Below are positions 1-5,874 of a stretch of DNA of 19,632 nucleotides, piece after piece; position 1 is the stretch's first letter, and the number at the start of each line of letters is the position of its first letter. The notes under the pieces were generated by a model, which worked only from the letters and a program-made list of their open reading frames with translations, was not told the origin of the DNA and did not search any database. This stretch comes from an uncultured Lachnospiraceae bacterium (GTDB taxonomy: Bacteria; Bacillota_A; Clostridia; Lachnospirales; Lachnospiraceae), in assembly GCA_902766415.1 (NCBI GenBank), contig CACXDR010000001.1, positions 1-19,632 on the forward strand. Direction: 5' to 3'. The translations under genes and the position numbers were made by a program.

Positions 1-372
1 CATCACCACCATGACGACGATGATGAGGATGAAGAAGAGCATGAGCATCACCACCACCATCATCACCATCACCACCACCATGGCCACGACGCGGACGAGG
101 TCTTCCAGAGCTGGGGCCTTGAGCAGGTAGCCCCGATGAAGGAGGAGAAGCTGAAGAGCATCCTCGACAGGCTCGCGAACACGAACGATTTCGGCGCCGT
201 CATCCGCGCGAAGGGCTACGTCCCGACTGAGGTGAAGACCGAGTGGCTGTACTTTGACCTTGTCCCGGGCGAGACCGAGATCCGGAAGGGCCTGCCGGAG
301 TACACCGGCAAGGTCTGCGTGATCGGTGCGGACCTGAAGGAAGAGGATCTTGAGAAGGAGTTCAGGAGCTGA
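1..372 (+). CDS. CobW/COG0523-family GTPase (metallochaperone type), C-terminal part
   Basis: The frame is open from base 1, so this is the 3' end of a larger gene cut by the window edge (123 residues visible). It begins with a run of His, Asp and Glu (about residues 1-33, some 20 His), the metal-binding linker typical of COG0523 G3E GTPases. A compact domain follows (about 36-123) with the WLYFDLVPGETEIR and GKVCVIGADL stretches, matching the CobW C-terminal domain. The family hydrolyses GTP to deliver Zn or other metals to client proteins in the cytosol. The GTPase core (Walker A, CxCC) lies outside the window and is inferred. The Met at base 136 is internal, since the upstream codons are clearly coding. 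The next gene starts two bases after the stop and its ribosome site (CAGGAG) lies inside this gene, so translation is probably coupled. The metal is unknown. Confidence 0.85.
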   Translation, partial: HHHHDDDDEDEEEHEHHHHHHHHHHHHGHDADEVFQSWGLEQVAPMKEEKLKSILDRLANTNDFGAVIRAKGYVPTEVKTEWLYFDLVPGETEIRKGLPEYTGKVCVIGADLKEEDLEKEFRS

Positions 373-374
373 CC

Positions 375-1334
375 ATGGCAGATACATATGACGAGAACGA
401 CGGCAGAAAACCGGTATTCCTGATCAACGGCTTCCTGGAGGCGGGAAAGACCCAGTTCCTGAAATTCACCATGGACCAGCCGTATTTCCAGACGGAGGGG
501 CGCACGCTCCTCATCGTCTGCGAGGAGGGCGAGGAGGAGTTCGACGACGCCCTCCTGAAGCGCACGAAGACCGCGGGCATCTACATGGAGAGCCTTGAAG
601 AGGTCACGCCGGAATCGCTCGCGAAGCTGGAGGATGAGTACCACCCGGAGCGCGTCCTCATCGAGTGGAACGGCATGTGGATGCAGAACGCGCTTACGCT
701 GCCGGACTGCTGGTTCCTGAACCAGCAGATCACGATCATCGACACCTCGACCATCGAGCTTTATTTAAAGAACATGAAGCCCTTCATGGGACCCATGTTA
801 AAGGACAGCGAGCTTGTCATCTGCAACCGCGCGGACGGGATCCCGGAGGAAAAGCTCGGGAATTACCACCTGTCCCTGAAGGCCATGGCGCCGAACGCGG
901 AGATCGTGTTCGAGGGCCTGGAGGGCGAGATCCGCGGCGACTTTTCCATCGAGCTTCCCTATGACCTGAAGGAGGACTTTATCGAGATAAAGCCCGAGGA
1001 CTACGGGATCTTCTACGTGGACGCGATGGACCGCACCGCGAAGTACGACGGCAAGACCGTGGAGTTCACCGCGCAGGTGCTGCTCCCGAAGGGCGCTCCG
1101 AAGGGCGTGTTCGTACCGGGGCGCAAGGTCATGACCTGCTGCGAGGCGGACATGCAGTTCCTGGGGCTCCTCTGCCGGTACAAGGGCGCAGCGAACCTGA
1201 AGAACGGCTCGTGGGTCAGGATCCGGGCGAAGATCAAGGACGAGAACACGAAGGAATACGGCGGGAACGGCCCGGTGCTCTACGCGGACAGCGTGGTCCT
1301 GACCGGCCCGATCGACGAGATCGCATCATTCTGA
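375..1334 (+). CDS. Degenerate CobW-like GTPase fused to a YcgQ/DUF1980-like C-terminal domain
   Basis: This 319-residue protein appears to have two parts. The N-terminal part (about 11-195) resembles a short G3E GTPase: Walker A GFLEAGKT at 19-26 (CobW proteins usually have GFLGAGKT), an E-x-N-G stretch at 97-100 where CobW has its E-T-T-G region, and NRAD at 151-154 as a variant of the guanine-specificity NKxD. The CxCC metal motif of COG0523 proteins is absent. The C-terminal part (about 205-312) resembles the end of YcgQ/TIGR03943 proteins: MTCCEAD around 253-259, then GLLCRY, a SWVRIRAKI strand and a final YADSV strand. COG0523, YcgQ-like and permease genes are known to cluster in Firmicutes metal-homeostasis loci. 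Gene order and spacing suggest it works with the preceding GTPase. Its activity is not known to me. The fold assignment rests on motif recognition, not a search. Confidence 0.75.
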   Translation: MADTYDENDGRKPVFLINGFLEAGKTQFLKFTMDQPYFQTEGRTLLIVCEEGEEEFDDALLKRTKTAGIYMESLEEVTPESLAKLEDEYHPERVLIEWNGMWMQNALTLPDCWFLNQQITIIDTSTIELYLKNMKPFMGPMLKDSELVICNRADGIPEEKLGNYHLSLKAMAPNAEIVFEGLEGEIRGDFSIELPYDLKEDFIEIKPEDYGIFYVDAMDRTAKYDGKTVEFTAQVLLPKGAPKGVFVPGRKVMTCCEADMQFLGLLCRYKGAANLKNGSWVRIRAKIKDENTKEYGGNGPVLYADSVVLTGPIDEIASF

Positions 1335-1385
1335 CAGGACGGCGGGAGCCTGCTTTCGTAAAGCGCCTGCGCCGGGGAAACATTC

Positions 1386-1976
1386 ATGCCGAAGAAAAAC
1401 ACGAGAAACACACGCGGCCGCATCATTTCGGCCGCGTGGAAGCTTTTTTACGACAACGGTTACGACGAGACGACCATCGAGGACATCATCTTCGAGTCGG
1501 GGACCTCGCGGGGGTCGTTCTACCATTATTTTGAGGGCAAGGACGCGCTCCTCGGCACGCTGGCCTACGTCTTCGACGAGAAGTACGAGCAGCTGAAGGA
1601 CACTCTGGATCCCGCGGACGATGCCGTCGAAAAGCTCATGTACTTAAACCGCGAGCTGTTCATGATGATCGAGGACAGCATTTCCCGCGATCTTCTGACA
1701 CGGCTTCTTTCGACGCAGCTCACGGCAGCGGGAGAGAAGCACCTCCTTGACAGGAACCGGACTTATTTCCGGCTCATCCGGAGGATCGTGAAGGAGGGCA
1801 GGGACGCGGGGACGCTCAGGAAGGACCTCACGGAAAACGAGATCATGCGCGCCTACGCGCTCTGGGAACGGGCGCTTCTGTATGACTGGTGCCTGAGCGG
1901 GGGGACCTATTCCCTTACGTCCTACACGGAGAAGATGACCCCGATCTTTCTGGAGGGGTACCGGGCACGGGAGTGA
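1386..1976 (+). CDS. TetR/AcrR-family transcriptional regulator
   Basis: The 196-residue protein has a classical TetR N-terminus. Residues 10-56 hold the helix-turn-helix, with the signature order RIISAAWKLFYDNGYDETT, then IIFESGTSRGSFYHYFEGKDALL. The remaining ~140 residues are helical and ligand-binding, not conserved enough to name an effector. The start at 1386 is the only Met ahead of the DNA-binding domain; the ribosome site (GGGGAAA) is weak. It begins 51 bases after the GTPase-fusion gene with no convincing promoter between, so it may be cotranscribed with the two GTPase genes. Downstream is a large inverted repeat ahead of a sodium symporter gene, a plausible operator for this protein. 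Class assignment is secure; targets are inference. Confidence 0.92.
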   Translation: MPKKNTRNTRGRIISAAWKLFYDNGYDETTIEDIIFESGTSRGSFYHYFEGKDALLGTLAYVFDEKYEQLKDTLDPADDAVEKLMYLNRELFMMIEDSISRDLLTRLLSTQLTAAGEKHLLDRNRTYFRLIRRIVKEGRDAGTLRKDLTENEIMRAYALWERALLYDWCLSGGTYSLTSYTEKMTPIFLEGYRARE

Positions 1977-2052
1977 AATGGTCCCGGTCTTATTTCAGGA
2001 AGCAAAAATGTACAGCCTGAAAACGGCGTAATACAAGGAAAATTTTGATTAT

Positions 2053-2096
2053 TACACGAACGGTGTATAGAACGCATTCTATACACCGTTCTGCAT
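2053..2096. promoter_or_regulatory. Inverted repeat, probable TetR-type operator (or terminator of the regulator gene)
   Basis: GAACGGTGTATAGAA at 2058-2072 and its exact reverse complement at 2077-2091 flank CGCA. The left arm also sits in a shorter dyad, TACAC-GAACG-GTGTA (2053-2067), of the 15-bp size typical for TetR-family operators; the right arm carries a degraded copy (TACAC-CGTTC-TGCAT, 2082-2096). The element abuts the -35 region of the symporter promoter. It lies 3' of the regulator and is followed by a loosely T-rich stretch, so a terminator role is also possible. Confidence 0.55.
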
Positions 2097-2124
2097 TTTA
2101 TTCTTGTTTTTTTCGTGCTATAAT
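2097..2124 (+). promoter_or_regulatory. Probable promoter of the sodium/solute symporter gene
   Basis: A consensus TATAAT lies at 2119-2124. The -35 is weak: TTTATT at 2097-2102 gives a 16-base spacer. It sits directly downstream of the inverted repeat, so a protein bound there would touch the -35 region. The 5' leader to the ATG at 2210 would be about 80 bases and ends in a GGGGGG ribosome site. Confidence 0.5.
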
Positions 2125-2209
2125 ACGACACTGTATGTGCGATGTGTATACAGTTCTTCTCATTTGGGGAAGCGCGCAGATACAATAAACGTATTATGGG
2201 GGGTAATTT

Positions 2210-3748
2210 ATGGCAACTTCACAATTTGTGATCGTGTTTACGATCGTCGCGTATCTTACGTCAATGATCCTGATCGGCATCTATTTCAGCCGTCTCGGAT
2301 CCGGCGAGAACTCGGTCGAGTTCTACATTGGCGGAAGAAAGCTGGGACCGGTCGTCACCGCCATGAGCGCGGAGGCGTCGGACATGAGCTCCTACCTGCT
2401 CATGGGCATGCCGGGACTCGCGTACATCGCGGGTGTGGCGGAGGTCGGCTGGACCGCGATCGGACTTGCGGTCGGTACGTATCTGAACTTCCTGTTCGTC
2501 GCTCAGCTGCTCCGCCGGTATTCGGCGAGGCTGGAAGCCATCACGGTGCCGGAGTTCTTCGCGAAGCGGTACGGGGACAGTAAGCACACGCTGTCGCTTA
2601 TCGCGGCGCTGATCATCATCATCTTCTTCGTCCCGTATACCGCGTCTGGCTTCAAGGCGGTCGGCACGCTGTTCAACAGCCTGTTCGGCGTGAATTACCA
2701 CGTCGCCATGGTCGTGGGCGCGATCATCATTATCAGCTATACCGTCATGGGCGGCTTCCTGGCAGTATCCACGACGGACCTCGTACAGAGCATCTTCATG
2801 AGCATCGCCCTCGTGATCATCGTGTTCTTCGGCATCAGCGCGGCGGGCGGCTTCGGAAAGGTCGTGGAGAACGCGCAGGCGCTGCCGGGCTACCTGAGCC
2901 TCACCCAGGGCTACAACTGGAGCGACGGGACCGCGGGCACCTACGGACTTTTCCCGATCGCTTCCACGCTCGCGTGGGGCCTCGGCTACTTCGGCATGCC
3001 GCACATCCTGCTCCGCTTCATGGCCATCCGCGATGAGAACGAGGTCGCGATGTCCCGCCGGATCGCAGGCGTGTGGGTCGTCCTTTGCATGAGCGTCGCC
3101 ATCCTGATCGGTATCATCGGCTACAGTGTTTCGAAGGCGGGCGTCATTCCCATGCTCAACACGAGCTCCGAGTCCGAGACCGTCATCATCCAGCTTTCCA
3201 ACGTCATGAGCCAGAACGGTCTGTTCTTCGCGTTCATCGCCGGCATCATCCTCGCCGGTATTCTCGCGGCGACCATGTCCACAGCGGATTCCCAGCTCCT
3301 CGCGGCAGCGTCCAGCGTCTCGCAGGACCTCCTGCAGGATTTCTTCGGGAAGAAGCTGACGATCGGCCAGGCCATGAAGATCGCGAGGACTACCATCTTC
3401 GGCATCGCGGCGGTCGCGCTGTTCCTCGCGTGGAACCCCAACAGCTCCGTGTTCCGTGTCGTCTCCTTCGCGTGGGCAGGCTTCGGCGCCACCTTCGGCC
3501 CGACCATGCTGATCGCGCTGTTCTGGAGACGCTCCACCAGGCAGGGCGCCATCGCCGGCCTTGTGGCGGGCGGTATCATGGTCTTCGTCTGGAAGTTCTG
3601 CATTGCCCCGATGGGCGGCGTGCTCGCGATCTACGAGCTGCTTCCGGCCTTCATCATCGGCGCCATCGTGAACGTCTGCGTGAGCCTCGCGACCCCGGAG
3701 CCGGACAAGGCGATCCTCGACGTCTACGACGAGGTGCACACGAAATAA
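2210..3748 (+). CDS. putP: Sodium/solute symporter, PutP-like (probable Na+/proline symporter)
   Basis: This 512-residue polytopic membrane protein belongs to the SSS family. Most of the length is hydrophobic segments, with the start of the first at residue 5. Landmarks of E. coli PutP are present: ASDMSSYLLMGMPG at 56-69, where D58 corresponds to PutP D55 of the Na+ site; E78 (PutP E75); GYFGMPHILLRFMA at 259-272; and MSTADSQLL at 356-364, where S357/T358 match the Na+-binding S340/T341. AWAGFGATFGP at 421-431 is also typical. Length fits the family. PutP imports proline with Na+ across the cytoplasmic membrane; related members carry other solutes, so the substrate is probable rather than certain. 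The ATG has a GGGGGG ribosome site 7 bases upstream. A promoter with an adjacent inverted repeat suggests control by the preceding TetR-type regulator. Confidence 0.88.
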   Translation: MATSQFVIVFTIVAYLTSMILIGIYFSRLGSGENSVEFYIGGRKLGPVVTAMSAEASDMSSYLLMGMPGLAYIAGVAEVGWTAIGLAVGTYLNFLFVAQLLRRYSARLEAITVPEFFAKRYGDSKHTLSLIAALIIIIFFVPYTASGFKAVGTLFNSLFGVNYHVAMVVGAIIIISYTVMGGFLAVSTTDLVQSIFMSIALVIIVFFGISAAGGFGKVVENAQALPGYLSLTQGYNWSDGTAGTYGLFPIASTLAWGLGYFGMPHILLRFMAIRDENEVAMSRRIAGVWVVLCMSVAILIGIIGYSVSKAGVIPMLNTSSESETVIIQLSNVMSQNGLFFAFIAGIILAGILAATMSTADSQLLAAASSVSQDLLQDFFGKKLTIGQAMKIARTTIFGIAAVALFLAWNPNSSVFRVVSFAWAGFGATFGPTMLIALFWRRSTRQGAIAGLVAGGIMVFVWKFCIAPMGGVLAIYELLPAFIIGAIVNVCVSLATPEPDKAILDVYDEVHTK

Positions 3749-3753
3749 GCAGT

Positions 3754-3947
3754 TTTCGACCATGGGGACAGTCCCCATGGTCAAACAGATCAGCCTGGTT
3801 TTGTGCTTTAATCAACAAAAAAGAAATGAAATGTCAAATTAAATGCCCGGAAGCCAGATGGCTTCCGGGCATTTGCTGTACATAGATTTGATTTGTGTTG
3901 AGTATTCGACGCGGTGTTGAGCCATGGGGACAGTCCCCATGGTCGAA
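3754..3947. repeat. MITE-like element with palindromic terminal inverted repeats
   Basis: The gap between the convergent putP and deacetylase genes has near-identical ends in opposite orientation. Read inward, both start TTCGACCATGGGGAC, then one base (A or T), then GTCCCCATGG and a T/C-AA-rich stretch. Each end is itself a palindrome: arms of 12 bp at 3758-3782 and 10 bp at 3922-3942 around a single centre base. Between them are a 15-bp hairpin (3841-3874) and AT-rich sequence without a reading frame. The element begins 5 bases after the putP stop and ends just before the deacetylase stop. Similar GGGGACAGTCCCC-type palindromes are dispersed in other bacterial genomes. I cannot see target-site duplications or other copies from here. 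Confidence 0.5.
3841..3874. terminator. Bidirectional terminator-like hairpin between convergent genes
   Basis: AAATGCCCGGAAGCC and its exact complement form a 15-bp stem with an AGAT loop. Reading leftward (toward putP), the stem is followed by a T-rich run, so it best fits termination of the minus-strand deacetylase transcript. Rightward the tail is only ATTTG, a weaker stop for putP. Confidence 0.65.
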
Positions 3948-3948
3948 A

Positions 3949-5376
3949 TCAGCCGCCGTTGTAGTCGGGCACGGGCGTGGGCCGCGCGGGATCGAAGATC
4001 TCCTCCGCGTTGAAGAGGTCGCTGGTGCGGTTCTTGTTCGTCATGTCCTGCCACAGGCGGTAGCCGTCGAGGTTCCGGCGGCCCTGGCGCAGGAAGTCGT
4101 TGCCCTTCTGCACGAAGTACTGCGAGGAGTCGACGTTGCAGAAATAGCGGAAGCCGCAGCGCCAGAGGTACATGAAGCGCTCGTTTTCGGTGGTGTAGGG
4201 GTGCCAGTCCTGCAGGTCCCCGCCGAAGGGGAAGAGGATGATGTCGGTGTCGCCGATCAGCGATTCGACGCGGTCCATCCACTTCTGGTTGTCGGTGTGG
4301 AGCTCATCCATGGAGATGGTCCCGTAGTTCCGGTGGCCCCAGCTGTGGCTCGAGAGCTCCCAACCGTCGTCGCGGAGCGCCTGGGCGATCTCGCGGACCT
4401 TCTGGCGGTCCGCCTCGATGTTGGGGTTCGTCTGCTCGTATTCGGTGTCCGTCCTGTAGCCGAAGACGCCGTTATAGCCGGTGACGGCAATGCAGGCCTT
4501 CGCGCCGCGGTAGGAAAAATCCGGGTGCTCGTCGATGAATTCGTTGAGGAGCGGGATCAGGTCGTAGGAGCCGGTCACGGTGGTCCCGTCGTCCAGGTCC
4601 ATCTCGCAGGTCACGCGGCCGTCGTCGCCGATCACCAGACGGCTCGCGAAACCGTCGCCCGTCATGTACTCATAGTAGCAGACGTCGTCCTGCGACATGA
4701 CGAAAGCCTTTTTCCCCTCCGGAAGCATGATGTCCCCGGCGACCATCTTCTTGCCGCCGTTTTCCTCGTCATCCACCTCGTAGGCGATGTCGTGGAGCCG
4801 GACCAGGACGAAGCCGCGCTTATGCATTTCGTCGAGCATCTTCAGGAACTCGTCCTTCGTGGTCATGACGTCGTTGTAGCCGTTCTGGCGTGAGTCGCCG
4901 TCGAAGGCCTTGGACGTGTCCATGATCAGCGTGTGGAAGAAAACGTGGGTGATCTCGGAGATGTTCTGCCGGACCAGGCCTGCCTTCGTCTCCTCGCAGC
5001 GGGCTATAAAGGCCTTCCCCTCCTCGCTTTCCGCCGCCTCCGCATCGCCCTGCACGAGCTCGATGGCTTTGTCATAGTCATAGCCTGCCGCGAGCCGCTC
5101 CGCGTCCGCGATCAGCTGCTCCGCCGCGGAGAGCGTGGGCTCCGGCGGGGCCGTCTCCTCCGTTTCCGCGGGAAGCGTCTCCCCGGCGACGGTCTCAGGA
5201 GCGGCAGGCCCGCCGCCTCCCTTCAGCTTCTTCACCGCGAAGATGAGGAGGACGATGAGCAGTACCGCCAGAAGGATGAGGAGGAACGGCATGAGCGGGG
5301 AGCGGCGCCTTCTTCTCCGCCGCCGCCCGGTCCCCAGGGACGAGCCCCCGACGGTGCCGTAATAGATCTTTTCCAT
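3949..5376 (-). CDS. Membrane-anchored polysaccharide deacetylase (CE4/NodB-like)
   Basis: This 475-residue protein has a cytosolic head with eight consecutive Arg (18-25), one membrane span (about 28-49), a Pro/Thr/Glu linker (to about 82), a short helical region, and an extracellular catalytic domain (about 140-455). CE4 motifs are recognisable but divergent: SQDDV at 228-232 in place of TFDDG, HSWGH at 344-348 (metal-binding H-S-x-x-H), and LFPFGGDLQDW from about 381 as motif 3. CE4 enzymes remove N- or O-acetyl groups from peptidoglycan or other glycans at the cell surface; the substrate here is unknown. I chose the ATG at 5376 because AAAGGTGA lies 8 bases upstream; a GTG at 5388 falls inside that ribosome site and would add only four residues. 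It is transcribed divergently from yerC and converges on putP. Confidence 0.82.
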   Translation of the reverse strand: MEKIYYGTVGGSSLGTGRRRRRRRRSPLMPFLLILLAVLLIVLLIFAVKKLKGGGGPAAPETVAGETLPAETEETAPPEPTLSAAEQLIADAERLAAGYDYDKAIELVQGDAEAAESEEGKAFIARCEETKAGLVRQNISEITHVFFHTLIMDTSKAFDGDSRQNGYNDVMTTKDEFLKMLDEMHKRGFVLVRLHDIAYEVDDEENGGKKMVAGDIMLPEGKKAFVMSQDDVCYYEYMTGDGFASRLVIGDDGRVTCEMDLDDGTTVTGSYDLIPLLNEFIDEHPDFSYRGAKACIAVTGYNGVFGYRTDTEYEQTNPNIEADRQKVREIAQALRDDGWELSSHSWGHRNYGTISMDELHTDNQKWMDRVESLIGDTDIILFPFGGDLQDWHPYTTENERFMYLWRCGFRYFCNVDSSQYFVQKGNDFLRQGRRNLDGYRLWQDMTNKNRTSDLFNAEEIFDPARPTPVPDYNGG

Positions 5377-5437
5377 AGAATAATTCACCTTTCAGAACAA
5401 GCGGACCGGCACGGCCCGCGGAATGTACAACATGGAA

Positions 5438-5466
5438 AGTATAGTACAAACAGGATGGAAAGGCAA
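5438..5466 (-). promoter_or_regulatory. Promoter of the polysaccharide deacetylase gene
   Basis: On the minus strand, TTGCCT (5461-5466) and TATACT (5438-5443) are separated by 17 bases, a good sigma-A match. The leader to the ATG at 5376 is about 55 bases. Its -35 lies only 8 bases from the -35 of the divergent yerC promoter. Confidence 0.6.
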
Positions 5467-5474
5467 CGCACTTC

Positions 5475-5503
5475 TTTACTTTAAGTTTTTACTGTGCTAA
5501 AAT
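5475..5503 (+). promoter_or_regulatory. Promoter of the yerC-pcrA operon
   Basis: TTTACT (5475-5480) and TAAAAT (5498-5503) are 17 bases apart. The leader to the ATG at 5566 is about 55 bases and carries GGGAGG before the start. The same TTTACT -35 occurs in the promoter of the 6S-like RNA at 15501. Confidence 0.6.
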
Positions 5504-5565
5504 GCTGTTGCTCTGTCGTCTCACGGAAGGGACGCCGGAGATCTTTAAGAGGGAGGCAGCATACG

Positions 5566-5874
5566 ATGAGCAAAAAACTTCATTCCCCGGCAGTCGACCG
5601 CCTGTTCCGCGCTGTCCTGACGTTAAGGACAGAGGAGGAATGCTACCAGTTTTTCGAGGATGTCTGCACTGCAAACGAGATCCTGTCGCTTTCCCAGCGC
5701 TATGAGGTCGCGGAAATGCTCCGGGAGAAGAAAACCTATCTTGAGATCGCGGAGCAGACAGGGGCGTCCACCGCGACGATCAGCCGCGTGAACCGCTCCC
5801 TGAATTTCGGGAACGACGGCTACGACCTGACGATGGCGCGGCTTAAGGCGATGGAGAAGGGGAAGAAGGAATGA
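5566..5874 (+). CDS. yerC: YerC/YecD-type TrpR-related DNA-binding protein
   Basis: The 102-residue protein is almost entirely a TrpR-like helical domain. LTLRTEEECYQFFEDVCT leads into a repressor-type helix-turn-helix at about 46-80 (SLSQRYEVAEML, YLEIAEQTGASTATISRVNRSL), which matches the TIGR02531 YerC/YecD family. In many Firmicutes this gene stands directly before pcrA, as here. The start at 5566 is favoured over an upstream in-frame ATG at 5494 because GAGGGAGG lies 9 bases before it and the intervening residues (Cys/Arg-rich) do not resemble the family. The stop overlaps the pcrA start by ATGA. Its role as a regulator is inferred from the fold; the effector is not known to me. Confidence 0.88.
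   Translation: MSKKLHSPAVDRLFRAVLTLRTEEECYQFFEDVCTANEILSLSQRYEVAEMLREKKTYLEIAEQTGASTATISRVNRSLNFGNDGYDLTMARLKAMEKGKKE

Noticed and set aside
1..81. Repeated CATCACCAC units considered as a DNA repeat array
   Set aside because: They are His codons in an open frame continuous with a CobW C-terminal domain, with no spacers.
2261..3784. 507-residue open frame on the minus strand
   Set aside because: It is antisense to the symporter gene, with an Asp/Arg/His-rich low-complexity translation and no ribosome site.
3895..4893. 332-residue open frame on the plus strand
   Set aside because: It is antisense to the deacetylase, which has conserved catalytic motifs; the Val/Ala/Glu-rich translation shows no family.
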